Positions 48,069 to 60,475 of a DNA stretch of 64,000 nucleotides are shown here, piece by piece; the first letter of the stretch is position 1, and the number at the start of each line of letters is the position of its first letter. Source of the DNA: Icerya purchasi (lineage: Eukaryota; Arthropoda; Insecta; Hemiptera; Monophlebidae); contig CM077116.1 in assembly GCA_039619475.1 (NCBI GenBank), positions 30,362,683 through 30,426,682 on the forward strand. The letters run 5' to 3'. Both the position numbers and the translations under genes were made by a program. The notes under the pieces were generated by a model. The model was not told where the DNA came from. It did no database searches and saw only the letters and a list, made by a program, of their open reading frames with translations.

Positions 48069-48491
48069 ACCGACTTCAAAATTTACTTTAAACATTTAAT
48101 AAAAATGCGCTAAAAGCCAAAAATAATTATTATTTGTAAAAGACAAAATACATAAGGGTACTATAATTTTTCTTAAATAACATTATTACTTATCAGAATA
48201 GGCACCATATTCAAATTATAATAATGTTTAAAAACAATTTAACGAGTATAAAAACATAGTTTCTCATTTTCTATAGGCCAAGTGCTGAAAACATCGGGAG
48301 TACTTAATGCGGGTTTTACTTACTGTTGCGATTTGAATTTCGTACCAGTTCCAGAAAGTTAATATTACTCGAAGATTATCATAACATTCTTACATATATC
48401 ACTTTGAAATAAATTATTTTTTATCAAATAATAATTTTTTGTTTTTTAGTGATTTTTTATTAAATTTTTAAAGTAAATCTTAAAGTCACTG
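48069..48491. repeat. Palindromic MITE, ACCGACTTCAAA family, copy 2
   Basis: Left end ACCGACTTCAAAATTTACTT with AATTTAATAAAAATGCGCTA... The right end is its imperfect inverse complement (TTATTAAATTTTTAAAGTAA... AAAGTCACT). About 420 bp, no coding capacity. Same family as 40070-40457. Confidence 0.65.
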
Positions 48492-48512
48492 TTGTATGTG
48501 TGTGCACATATA

Positions 48513-49670
<1,158 letters not shown>

Positions 49671-49692
49671 AATATGTATATATGTATATGTA

Positions 49693-49899
49693 CGAGAGTG
49701 GTTTGAAAAGTTCCGCGCCTCTCAATGAAAAAAACATATTTTTATGAAAACAGCGCTTTATTTCTCAACATAGTCTCCATTTAGGTTCATACATTTGCTC
49801 CATTGCTCGGAAAGTTTATTAATACCGACCTTGTAGGTTTTTTCAGGAAGGGCTTGAAAATATTCATCAACACCGACGATCACCTCACTAATTTTCATT
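49693..49899 (-). pseudogene. Mariner element, 3' end fragment
   Basis: Starts after TA (49691-49692) with a mariner-type inverted repeat, CGAGAGTGGTTTGAAAAGTT, then CCGCGCC. On the minus strand the transposase C-terminus ends at the TAA at 49760-49758: [29 protein letters not shown]. This is the family's usual end (W-x-K-C-x-x-x-x-G-D-Y). Only about 46 codons remain; the catalytic part is missing. Confidence 0.85.
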
Positions 49900-50695
49900 A
49901 TTTACACTCGTACAAATGAATGAACTATTTTCTTGTTGTTTCGAAGTGGATAAATTAATACTTTCACATTAATCGGTAATGTGTGTTTTCCACAGTATTA
50001 GTATAGCTTATATTTAATTTCGTAAAGATGTACTACTAGCCAGTTATGATTGATAGCGGCCTAATTTAAAAACACTAGTTCGTTGGCAAGATTATTTTTT
50101 TCCTTCTCCATCTATCGTATACTTTTATCGCGCTTCTCTCTTTTTCATCTTTTGTTTTCTGCTGTGTCATCAACCTATCTTTCGTGGAATACCATTGTAC
50201 ATTATTAGGTTGTGTTGTTTTTTAGAAAACGAGTGGCCAAGCCGGATTCCGTATGCTGCTTGCAGAATTTATGAATGGAATTTTAATTTCAAAACGGTGT
50301 CTAATAGTAGCGCTCTTTATGTATTGAAGTAAACTTAACTTTGAATAATTTTTGTTAAGCTGAGTTTGTAATGACTGTAATTATTTCATTTAAAATTTAG
50401 TCGGAATTATATACGTAAGAAAGCGTATTATTTATTTTGTTAAATGTTACAGCAGGTGGTTATGCGAAAATAAACTGTTAATATTATTCTACATGCTTAT
50501 ACGGTTGTTAGTCGAATTCGATATAAAAAAGTGCTTTTACATACTGTCTTTGTTAAGAGATGTGTAATAAAAATAGATCTTCGGTGTACCGATTAAAATC
50601 TTTCACTAATGTTTAAAAAAAAGTAAAAATCATTTTAAAATTTTCTATTTTATCTTCTTTACCAATCTTTAGCGCATTGAAAAGTGCGTAAGCAG
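49900..50695. other. Intron stretch
   Basis: AT-rich, no recognisable feature. Confidence 0.5.
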
Positions 50696-50765
50696 ACATG
50701 TTTTTTCTTGTTTCCTTCACAGTGTACAATTTTACAAAAATATATTTAAATCTTAATATATATAT

Positions 50766-51718
50766 TTCTTCTGTGCGTGTGTATATGACTGAACTCCTCC
50801 TAAACGGCTGGACAGATTTTAATGAAATTTTTTGTGTGTGTTCAAGTAGATTCGAGAATGGTTTAGATTCACAATTCGGTTCATTACAAAATGTTTTTAC
50901 GAATTTATGAAGAAAATTCTTTTTTTTTTTGCCGTTTTTGGTCCAAAAGGGGGGTTTAAATAATTTTTTAACCGTAATTTTTGAATTTCCATAAAGGGCT
51001 CCTGTGTTTTGTTTTATATTTGAAATTTCGCTTTTAAAGAGTTATCTGGTGACGAATTACGAATTTTTTAAGGGTATTCGTTCTGAATTCCATATTATGT
51101 ATTCTAGAGGTTTTTTTACCGCCCAGGGTAATCGCTCAGTTTAAAGTTGTAAATTGTCACAGATAGAAGTTTAATTGCAATTTATGATCCAATTGCGATA
51201 AGTCGAACCGTTTCTGAACTATAACGGAAATAAATATTTTTTGTCGTTCCTGAACTATCTTATTGGGATTCCGTCGTTTATAGTGTGTACGGAATCTTAA
51301 AAATTGGTATAAATTTACTTTAAGAAATTAGAGATCATTAGAAACACGTTTTTTCGTGTATAGCCCATCTCATCAGCTAACTGCATAGAGTACACACTTT
51401 ATGAAAAAGTATATAAATTGAGTGTGTGCTCTGTGTTTTTTAGCTGATGATATAGCCCGAAAAAACATGTTTCCAAAGTACATTAAATTTTTAATATAAA
51501 TTTATACTGATTATTGTTATTAGAGTTAATAATGCCTTGCTGCCGCGTAAATTACATTCATTTCAAAATATTTGTCTTTTTGGTTTTTGCATATTTATTG
51601 AACTTAATTCATTTTCAGTATTAATTTTTTCTTAATAAAAAACTGAATTTAATTCAGCTAATAAGTTAACACAAAATTTACTTTCTAAGGCGGTACGAAG
51701 TTCGCCGGGTCAGCTAGT
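50766..51718 (+). mobile_element. Helitron-like non-autonomous element
   Basis: Starts near TCTTCTGTGCGTGTGTATAT, followed by ACTCCTCCTAAACGGCTGGA, a block typical of insect non-autonomous repeats. It ends GGCGGTACGAAGTTCGCC (a small stem, GGCG/CGCC), then GGGTCAGCTAGT at 51718. A short GC-rich stem just before a CTAGT terminus, with no terminal inverted repeat, is the Helitron 3' signature. No Rep/helicase gene is present. Part of the body recurs inverted at 6240-6600. The 5' end is approximate. Confidence 0.55.
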
Positions 51719-52160
51719 AATCTATAAAAAAATAAGAAAAGACACCTATGAACTTAAGTTAGTAAAGCCTGCGGAATAAAATTTTGTTTTAAAAATTCGA
51801 CTTTTGATTTAACTTAAGGCTTAAAAATATCCAAATAGCTCTGACTGAATTTCAGCTAATATGAAATATCTAAAATGTCCAACTCTAACCCGAATCTTAT
51901 ATTATAAAAAATCTTATTTTTAAACAAAGTAACGAAATTTATTATTCCTATTTCTTTTTATTTCAAATTTTATACTGCCCTTTCGAAATAAATTACGATT
52001 AAGCAAAATCTTATATAGACTTCATTTTACTTCTGAGCCAAGAAAAAAATAAACCGAAACTCGTAACTTTTGCGCTGTTTATTGCTTTATTAAATTTCAC
52101 ATAAACAGAGTTTTTAGTAAGATTCTTGTACTTTTGAATTGTCCCACTGAAAGCGTTGAG
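51719..52160. other. Intron stretch
   Basis: AT-rich DNA between the Helitron-like end and a LINE fragment; nothing recognised. Confidence 0.5.
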
Positions 52161-52164
52161 ACTT

Positions 52165-53345
52165 GATTTGATTTAGAGGCGAGGATACAGAAAGATTTAA
52201 TAACAATAAGTAAATGGGCAGACGATAAAAATCTAAAAATTAATGTAAAAAAGACTAAAGCAATAGTACCACGGAAAAAAAGAGACAGCTGCAATTTGTA
52301 TTGTCCAAATATAATAATGCATTCAAACGAATGTGTACACTCGGTGGGGGGAAAGACACAAATGTGAAATGAAAAACTGTCAAAAGTTAGAGATAGTAAC
52401 TCAGTATAAATATTTTTGGGGAGTAATGATGGACCAACAATTAAGATGGGACGTACATATGGAATTCATCGCAAAGAAAATAAGAACAGTTTTACCAGCT
52501 GTATGTACATTAAAGGAATATGCAACACATGAAACATTAAAAATAGTTTATTATGCGCTAGTAGATTCAAGGATCAAATATAGAATTCGAAAGTATATTC
52601 CGGGAAAATAAATAAACTGCAAATTAAATACTTAAAATTAATAGCAAAAATCCTTAAGGGAGAAACTGAAAGTGAAATAATTAAAAAAGAAAACGTAATG
52701 AGCATAAGAGGAATGTACTTATTACTGAAGATATGGGAGTACATATTAAGGGAAAAGAAAATCGAACTGGAAGAAAAAATAAACACAGAGTATACACGAG
52801 TTGAGGAAAAAACTTTCGTACCAACTGCCGTTAGCAAGAACAAAGACGGGGGAGCAAACGGAAAAATATATTATAACTTAGATGTTGAATAAAAGAGTCA
52901 AGGAAATAATAGAGAAGGAAAAAATAGGGCATAGAAACAGGAAAATAAAGGAATGGCTTCAGGAAGAAGGAAATGTGTAAATAGTAAACATAAAATAAAG
53001 TGACGAAGGGGCAACAAAAAAAGTAAAAAAAAATATACAAATCTATTATAAAAGAATAGAAAATATATTATTAATTATCGATAAGTAAAAAGACAGATTA
53101 AGTTGTAGTAGTTAGTAAATATTACACAAAGTTGTTATAAGTTAAGTTAAGATGGTTAAGTGTTTAAGTATAGGTGTTTTTTATTTATTTATTTTTTTTT
53201 GGGCTCGTCAACCGGGGACCTTTACCCAGAAATAATTAAAATAGGAATGAGTCAATTATATCTCGATACGGTGAGATATTGTTAGGAGAAAGGAACAAAT
53301 AATAGGAAGTATAGGATAATTCGTCAACAACCTTTTTAGCTTGAT
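52165..53345 (+). pseudogene. Non-LTR retrotransposon, C-terminal part and 3' UTR
   Basis: Begins within the RT, after the catalytic box: ARIQKDLITISKWADDKNLK, INVKKTKAIV. It continues with YKYFWGVMMDQQLRWDVHM, ALVDSRIKY, then INKLQIKYLKLIAKILKG and ENVMSIRGMYLL, the jockey/CR1-like RT thumb and connection. Frameshifts near 52330 and 52610 and stops after 52890 break it. The 3' UTR (GGGCTCGTCAACCGGGGACC, TTAGGAGAAAGGAACAAATA) recurs inverted at 60110-60475, so this is a multi-copy family. Confidence 0.75.
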
Positions 53346-53376
53346 GAAAGATATTTATGTAAAAAATAATAAATAC

Positions 53377-54039
53377 CAGGGGCGGATCCAGAATGACATG
53401 GGGGGTACACGAAAATCGGGGGGAGGGGGGTTAATGACATGAAGGAGGATTATATAATTACGTAAAATCTTCTATGGTAGGCAGTAGATCTGAGAAATAT
53501 TCGTAAAGAAAATCAAATAGGGACCTTTATAGAGATTTAAAAATACATGATTATTACGATTTTTAATTTAACTTCTGTTTTATATTTAGGAGTGAAAAAT
53601 AAAACGAAATTATAAAATTATACCTTAAATATGGTAGTTTAGAAATAGTAAGAAAGATAGTATTTTTATTAGACTTTACTTCTTTTTTATTTTTGTTAGT
53701 AATCCGATCCGAATTCTCTTTGATCGTGAGCAAGTTTAAATATATATCATTTCTCATTGAACTACTATTTTCATTTACCTTACAAAATAAAAATTAAAAA
53801 TAAATAAAAAAGGCAAAAAATCGACGACAGTTGTGTTTAAAATAGAATAAAAAAGGAACATTAATAGTTTTACTAGAAAACAGTATTAAATATTAATTAT
53901 TAAAATCCGTAGGTATAACATTTATACAAATCTTTTATATCATAAATTAAGCTTCTCTGTTATAACAAATTTTTTCATAGAGGCTTTAGTTCTTTGAGGG
54001 CGATGCCCCTATCCCCCCTCCACCGTGGATCCGCCACTG
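53377..54039. mobile_element. hAT-type MITE with 8-bp target duplication
   Basis: Terminal inverted repeats CAGGGGCGGATCCA (53377-53390) and TGGATCCGCCACTG (54026-54039), 13 of 14 matching. They are flanked by the perfect 8-bp duplication ATAAATAC (53369-53376, 54040-54047), the duplication length of hAT elements. 663 bp, no transposase frame, so it depends on an autonomous relative. A partial copy interrupted by an RTE LINE is at 34.96 kb. Confidence 0.85.
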
Positions 54040-54047
54040 ATAAATAC

Positions 54048-55969
54048 ATATTTTTCAAAAAAAAAAAAATAATACGGGTTTAGTCAATTTTATCGGTATT
54101 TGAGTGCGTGTTTTTTTTTTTTTTTTTTTTTAATTTCATAGCGTCAACTATATATTCAAGAATATCCTTAAAAGCACGCTTTTGGGCAATAAATTCTTAC
54201 ATGGCGTTAGATAATTCTTTTATGGTCACTGCGAAGTATATTGCGCATTTGAAAAGAGGAAGTAACGGATGATAGATAACTCTGGATGTGTCCAGTTGCT
54301 GGCGATATTATTAGGTAACGAGTGAACTTAACATTCGGTGTGTAGGTAAGCGGAACACATTAGCGGATCTGATAAGCGAATTGTTAAAATAAACAGATTT
54401 CGATTGAATGTTGGAAGAGTTATTTTTGCAATCTCTTGTAAACACAGCGCTTCCGTCGGGCTAGGGTATCAACTGTTTTGCGTTTTTTCTCGTTCTTTTT
54501 AATAAAGATGTAAAAATTGTTTTGCTCAATGTGCTCGCAGTCTAATATACACTGGTGAATTCGCGTTCAGCGAAATAAAATTGTTTCTTTTCGACGGGCG
54601 TATTCGTTCAATGTGTTGTTATGCGTTTTGGTAGATTTTGTGCGTGTTATAAGGCATTCCGTTCCGTTGCGATCGCAACTGACAGGAGCTGCATATCTTT
54701 TTAATCGCTTCGACAGCTTCGTCGTTCAGTCAGAAATGTATTCGTTGTCGAGGGTCGCGCTTAAATTCCGTCGCATAAACATGAGGCGACTGCCGGAGTA
54801 TGTTTAATAAACTGAGATCTCTGCAGGTGAAACTTTTCATTAAATAAATATTACCTAACATCAATTTTGATGCAAAGAGGTGAACGATTGTTCTTCATTG
54901 AAATTATTATACGTGAACGAAATCAGTTGTTTAAATCCGGTTAAAACGAAATAAGTGCAGTTGTGCAGTAGTGACTTTTTTAAGTATCAGTTTATTGTTC
55001 GTCATTAAGATTCGAAAAAAGATTCGCATTTACTATGAATTAATAAGCTTCGATAGAGTTTTATTCGTGACCTCATTTAATAATAGGCACTCTCGTTAAA
55101 GGACGAAATACCAGTGTACCAGTCGAATAAGAACATAAATTCAGGCACTAGTTAAATTTGGTTATTGGTAGGTTTTACAATAATGTATTCGTGTTGTAGG
55201 CGAGCATGGAATGAAACCGATGTTGTTTCAGTTGATTTTAATGGCCCGATTGTTCAGTAAACAACTGTATCGCGCAATATTGATAATTTTAGATGTAGCG
55301 AATTATTTTAATTTTATAAAATTGCATTTAACGGTTTAATGTGGTTGTTAAGCGTTTTAATGTTAAAGGCCGCAGTTTTATTTAATGTGTATTTGTAGTA
55401 TCTTTTTTTTTTTTTTTTTTTATATAGCGTGGTAAATTAGCATTTCGGTGTTCCCTAATCGTTTTTTAAGTTCTCCAATAACCTTCGAATAATTTACTCT
55501 AATAATGTTAAACGTTAAAATTACCCTCTAATCTAGATTTCTAAAACCGTTACTGATAAGTATCATTGAGATCGCAATTATAAATAATATATTTTACATA
55601 TGGAATGTTAATAATGTTTAGGATTAGACAAATATCTTCTTCAAAATGCTTTTTTCATAAATTTGATTAACGTTATAAATCAGTCAGATGATAAAAAAAT
55701 CGAAAAGCGGTCGTTATTAAAAATAATTCAAAATTTAAAAATTGAAAAAAAAAATGGAGGTTCAATGCCATGAATCTTTATTCTTCAAAGGATGTATTAG
55801 TACTTATTTTTATACGATGAATTATTTATAATTTTTTTCAATTTGAAATGTTACAAATATTTTCAAACTCAGTTTCGATTAAAGTTTTGTATTTGCTATT
55901 TTCGCACGGATACACACTATTTAAATAATACAAGTTTGTTTTTTTGTTTTTTTTTTAATGGTGTTTCAG
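54048..55969. other. Intron stretch with a candidate internal first exon
   Basis: 54.45-54.83 kb is CpG-richer than its surroundings and ends in a consensus donor, CTGCAG|GTGAAA, at 54826. Two short frames occur within it, and a TCAGTC-type initiator-like motif lies near 54728. It might be an alternative first (5' UTR) exon for a shorter RhoGEF2 transcript; this is inference. The rest is AT-rich with a T18 tract at 55404, ending in acceptor GTGTTTCAG. Confidence 0.35.
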
Positions 55970-56060
55970 TGCCCCAGTTCACCGTTGCCGTATCATCATC
56001 AAAGAACAAAGTCAAGTCCGGATCAGCTGAACTCACATTCCGTATCGTTACCAGCCGAAG
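55970..56060 (+). CDS. RhoGEF2 coding exon C (short serine/proline linker)
   Basis: 91 bp, acceptor GGTGTTTCAG and donor GAAG|GTATCG. Read from phase 0 it gives CPSSPLPYHHQRTKSSPDQL and NSHSVSLPAE, with one base left over. That G completes an alanine codon with the first two bases of exon D, which supports the splice. The other frames either hit a stop or give no reasonable continuation. The segment is basic and serine/proline-rich, consistent with a phosphorylatable, disordered linker before the RGS-like domain. No domain of its own. Confidence 0.72.
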
Positions 56061-56884
56061 GTATCGTTGTTATATCGATATTTTAGTATCATATTCTTAC
56101 TTTAAACTTCGTATTTCTTTAATTATCTAAATAAATAAATAAATAAAAACGATTAATAACGAATTAGTAAAAAATTATCGAGTAATTGTTTATTCATCTG
56201 CCTGCCGTGTGTTTTACGAGTTAAGCCGAAATTAAGTTTTCTATTTGAAGTAAGCTATAAAAGTTATACCATATGAAAATTACGTTAAACATGATTAGAT
56301 TAAAAAGAATCAGTTAACGAAAGTAACATTTAAAAAATTTTACGTTTGTAATCAATTTGCATTCTGCCTATGACTTGAAACATTTAAAACGTACGAAAAC
56401 GAATATTTTTTAAATGCAGAAAGACGACGAATTTGCCTTTTAAATCGACATAGTACAATTCGAGTTAAAATTTTCGAAAATTTGGCGTTTTAGAATACAA
56501 ACACTATAATTTATAATGTTATAAGAAAATCGGATGAATCTTTTGTCCGATTTTGGTGTTGTTTCGTGTCAAAGCGTTATGAAATGCCGAGAAAAAAAAA
56601 TTAGTTTTCATTATTATAATTTAATAAAATTTAGGGTACTCTGAAATTCTTTTTCTGTATTAGAGTTAGTTTCGAAATGTATTATCGTAAACATATTTGA
56701 TACATTATAGAGTAATCCATCACATCCTGTTTTTTAAAATTGTAATTACTGATATAGCAAACGGCAATGACGTTTGAAAGTAAAAAGTTTATCTCAGAAG
56801 TCGTAAAAGTTAAAATCTACTGAATGAATGAATTCGTTTAAATATTTATAGAAATATTAATGTGTAACCGGATGATGTATTAGA
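56061..56884 (+). other. Intron C, first part
   Basis: Starts GTATCG; AT-rich, nothing recognised before the long palindrome. Confidence 0.55.
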
Positions 56885-57900
56885 TTAATTTCGAAAAAAA
56901 AAAACATCCTCGAAAGTTAAATTTTAAATTAAAAGAACAGATTTCTATACACTTTATGATGTAATATAATTCCTACAATATTTTAATGATAATATCATAC
57001 CAATGATAATGACATCTGCAACTATAATCTAAGTACCATATAAGTATATTTATAATTTATTCTCCAATACGCTACTGTGTACATACTGATTGTATTACCA
57101 ACTACGACAGTAGAATTAGTATAAAAAATGAATACAGGAAATATAGTAAATTTTTAAAATATTATGGGATTTTAAATATATTTTAATAAACAGGTTGATT
57201 ATATTAATGAGCCGAATTTATCGACAAAGACAGTTAATTTTAGAGGAAGTAGACTTAAAAATATGGAAAATTCTTTACAAGTTTTAAAAAATAGGAAATT
57301 CATTTACAATAATCTCATTATTATTTTTTAAATTTTTTCGTTTGTATTTTAATTTTAAAAATTAATAAAAGATAAAAATAAGATGAATGTAAGTAAATTT
57401 TTAAAATTTGTACAAAATTTCCCACATTTTTAACTTTGTCTCTTTTAAAATGAACAATTTTTCCCGATAAATTCGGATCATTAATAATCTAATCAATCTG
57501 TTTCTTAAAAAATAGCTCAGAAGGTTTTTTCTCTCAGCTGATGAACTGTACCCGGAAACGTTACTATTGATAATTATATTATTATATAAGAAAGTTGATT
57601 AAATTATCCGGATTAACTTTTTATTTTTAATCCTACTGTCGTAGTTAGTAATAGACGGTATGTACGCAGTAGCGTATCAAAGGATAGATGGTGTGTAGTG
57701 ACGATAATAAATAAGAATGTACTTATATAGTAATTAAATAATAGTTGCAGATGTCGTTTTCGTTGGTAAAAATGATATTATTATTTAGATATCGTAGGAA
57801 TTATATTATATTATAAAATTAAGTGTATAAATAGAAATTTGTTCTTATAATTTAAAATCTGACTTTCGAAGGTGTTTTCTTTTTCAAAATTTATCTTACT
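56885..57900. repeat. 1-kb imperfect palindrome (foldback element)
   Basis: Outer arms 56885-57135 and 57620-57900 are inverse complements with moderate divergence (shared blocks CTACTGTCGTAGTT, CAGTAGCGTAT, TAGTTGCAGATGTC, GTAGGAATTATATTA, TTTAATTTAAAAT). Inner arms also match: GTTGATTATATTAATGAGCC and CCGAATTTATCG on the left pair with GATCCGAATTTATCGGG, read inversely from about 57470. The centre is near 57325. No open frame; it is best explained as a large MITE or foldback element within a RhoGEF2 intron. Confidence 0.8.
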
Positions 57901-58469
57901 CGTTAATATTTCTGTGGATATTTAAACGGATTAATTAATTTAGTCAATTTTGACTTTATGATTTTTGGAATACATTTTTGTTAATTTCACTGCCGCTTTT
58001 TAAATAGTGATTGAAACACCTTTTTTTTTTTTTTTTTATAAATAAAGGCCTGAACGAAGTGGGGTTGTATTTTTTTTCACCTGCTTGATTATTTATATTA
58101 AGCTTAGTTCGAATCTAGGTACCAGAAGTTTTATTTTTTCTTTCCTCTTTGGTTTTTTTTTATTCATTTTAATTTTAAAAACCATTTGACTGCGTTTTAA
58201 TCATACTTTGTTATATTTTTTTTTTTTCAAATTTCCCTCTTCATTATAATGAAGCGGTTGCTGATTATATCTGCTTTGAATGTTCATCTCTTTATGTCTA
58301 GCATTGTGATCTATGTTCCCGCTTATTAGAACTAAAGCTCCCCACTCCTTATTACGCGTCTTATATTCTAACTTTCCCCTCTCCATCCGTCATTTCGGCT
58401 ATTGGTTCTCCTATATTGTCTATCTGACCGAATCAAAATTTAACCGACGACTTTTTTCCCGATTATATC
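57901..58469. other. Intron C, middle part
   Basis: AT-rich with T tracts (58021-58038, 58219-58228); nothing recognised. Confidence 0.5.
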
Positions 58470-58659
58470 AATTACAACGTAATTCTTAGGTCAGCCCCCA
58501 TTAGAAAAAAATTCCAAATTTTATGTAACATTTGTTATATTTTAACGCTTCAATCTTCTCTACATCTGTTGTTTTCGAGCCAAAAGGCGTGTATCACGTA
58601 TAAATGTGGCAAATTCTTCGCTATTGCATATATATATATATATTAGTTACAACGTAATT
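58470..58659. repeat. Small MITE-like repeat, copy B
   Basis: Bounded by AATTACAACGTAATT (58470-58484) and AGTTACAACGTAATT (58645-58659). Internal CAGCCCCCATTAGAAAAAAA and TTTTATGTAACATTTGTTAT match copy A at 1385-1569, and a (TA)n tract precedes the right end. It lies about 110 bp before the acceptor of exon D. Confidence 0.55.
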
Positions 58660-58768
58660 CAATTTTACCGCTTTAGATTAACTTTTTTGGGTTAATCGAC
58701 TGTTGATGATTTTTCAAATAATAAATAATACAAATATAACACTACCCTATGTTTTTTTCACCATTTAG

Positions 58769-59010
58769 CCTCTCCATCAAGACTAGTTTCTTCGGAATCA
58801 TTAAGCGATCTACCTTTGAAGACTTCTCGAGGCGGAATATCTTGGGATGTTGGTTCTACTTTACCGTATACTACGCCTCCAGGAACACCACCACCGCCAT
58901 ATAATGTTAACAGTAAATGCAAAAGTAGACATTCGCCTAATGCTCTAGTGTTACCATCTTCATCACCTTCGTCGCAAGATGAACTAGATGATTCTACAAG
59001 TGATAATAAG
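58769..59010 (+). CDS. RhoGEF2 coding exon D (serine-rich, WW-ligand motif)
   Basis: Acceptor CACCATTTAG, donor AATAAG|GTATTC; 242 bp, entering in phase 1 and leaving in phase 0. The protein starts ASPSRLVSSESLSDLPLKTS, continues with GGISWDVGSTLPYTTPPGTP and PPPYNVNSK, and ends SSPSSQDELDDSTSDNK. PPPPY is a classical PPxY WW-domain ligand, and the serine/acidic end contains casein-kinase-2-like sites. The whole is predicted disordered and links the proline-rich part to the RGS-like domain. A frame on the opposite strand (59021-58758) is only a shadow. Confidence 0.8.
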
Positions 59011-59619
59011 GTATTCTTCATTACCTTAACACTTTATTATTTGTTTGTTATTTAATTATGAAATTTTAAAAACATCTTTTAAGTGTATGATATTTTAATT
59101 ATTTTAAATTAATTTCTATACCAATCTACTTTAGATTTCAATAAATGATTTTTAAAAGTTTCTCGCTATATTGTTAATTTTTTGCATTTGACAAAAAAGA
59201 GAGTAATTTAAAAAGTTTAGCTCAGAATTTACATTTTTAAAAGTCATTCAAGAAGATTAAAGTTTTTTGAATAATAGACTCAACATTTTCAAAATCACCT
59301 TTAAGTATTAACATTGAGGTTTATTTATTTATCTGATGTTTGTTATTACTATTATTATTTTTTAATCAGTTTTTTTTTTTTTTTTTTTTTAACTGGCATT
59401 ATTAAGTATTATCAATTTTCATTTTATTTGCGAATATTCGCATGACTTTCTGTATATTCTCAATTAGGTACTGCGGTAACTGGAAATTAATTATATTTTT
59501 AATCAGCTTCTTGGGTGCTGTACCGATATTTCTTGCTTTCAGTGGGACTACTCTTATTTTCCTTAGTTTCCACATTTTCCATTATAATAATTTTACTTAC
59601 TGTAAATTACCAATAATAA
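59011..59619 (+). other. Intron D, first part
   Basis: Starts GTATTC; AT-rich with a T20 tract at 59371-59390. No further exon recognised. Confidence 0.55.
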
Positions 59620-59980
59620 TTAAATAAATAAATGAATAAATAACTGAATGTCTAAAAGTTGTAGTTACTAACTGTTATAATTATATTAAAAACGAATTTT
59701 ATTTACGATATTCACATATGTATAACATTAATTATTTATAAATAAACATAAATTAATTTCACTAACAACGTCTAAAATACTTTATGAACATTTAAGAATT
59801 ACTTAAAACACATGTAAATATTCATAAAGTCGTTTAGACGTTGTTAATGAAATTAATTTATGTTTATTTATAAATAATTAATGTTACACATCTGTAAATA
59901 TTGTGAATAAAATTCGTTTTTAACATAATTATAACAGCCAGTAACTGCAATTTTTGGACATTCATTTATTTATTTAATTC
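59620..59980. repeat. 360-bp near-palindromic MITE
   Basis: Left half (about 59620-59797) and right half (about 59818-59980) are inverse complements with few changes. Shared blocks include ATTAATTATTTATAAATAAA, CATAAATTAATTTCA, AACGTCTAAA, ACTTTATGAA and, at the ends, ATAAATGAAT...GAATGTC. A loop of about 20 bp (ACTTAAAACACATG) lies at the centre. No coding capacity. TSD and superfamily unclear. Confidence 0.82.
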
Positions 59981-60109
59981 TACATGTTTTTTACTTCTTG
60001 CTTTAATTCTTATTTTTAAATTTCCTCTCCGTATGTGTTATTTATGTTTTTGATACTTGGTATGCCTGAATTAAAGACAAAAGAATTTATTTACATCAGT
60101 CTTTTACAT

Positions 60110-60475
60110 AGAACTCTTTAAACACTTTGCAGAAATCATTTTGTGGAATCGCCTTTAACTGTTCGCTACAATCTCCATTCAAACGAAGAGCATGTTTTTG
60201 CGATGCTGGCCATGTGTGTTCTTTGAGTGTTCATCTCTTTCTGCTGAGTGCTCTGCTTTCTACTTCAGTTTGCTGCGATTTGGTCTTCCTACTCCATATT
60301 GTGCCTCTTATGTTCTATCTTTTCCCTCTCTACAGATTGTTCCTATTATTTGTTCCTTTCTCCTAACAACATTTGATATCGTATGAAGATATAATTGACT
60401 CCTTCCTATTCTAATTGTTTCCGGATAAGGGTCCCTGGTTGACGAGCTCAAAATAATAAAAAAAAAAAACCAAAG
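60110..60475 (-). repeat. 3' end of the 52-kb LINE family
   Basis: Read inversely, AGCTCGTCAACCAGGGACCC, GAGTCAATTATATCTTCATA and GTTAGGAGAAAGGAACAAAT match the 3' UTR at 53200-53310. The + strand frames in this segment (60127-60366, 60192-60386) are antisense shadows. Extent to the left is uncertain. Confidence 0.72.

Noticed and set aside
58758..59021. 87-codon minus-strand frame
   Set aside because: Antisense shadow of RhoGEF2 exon D.
60127..60386. Two cysteine/leucine-rich + frames resembling a membrane protein
   Set aside because: They lie antisense to a LINE 3' end shared with 53.2 kb.
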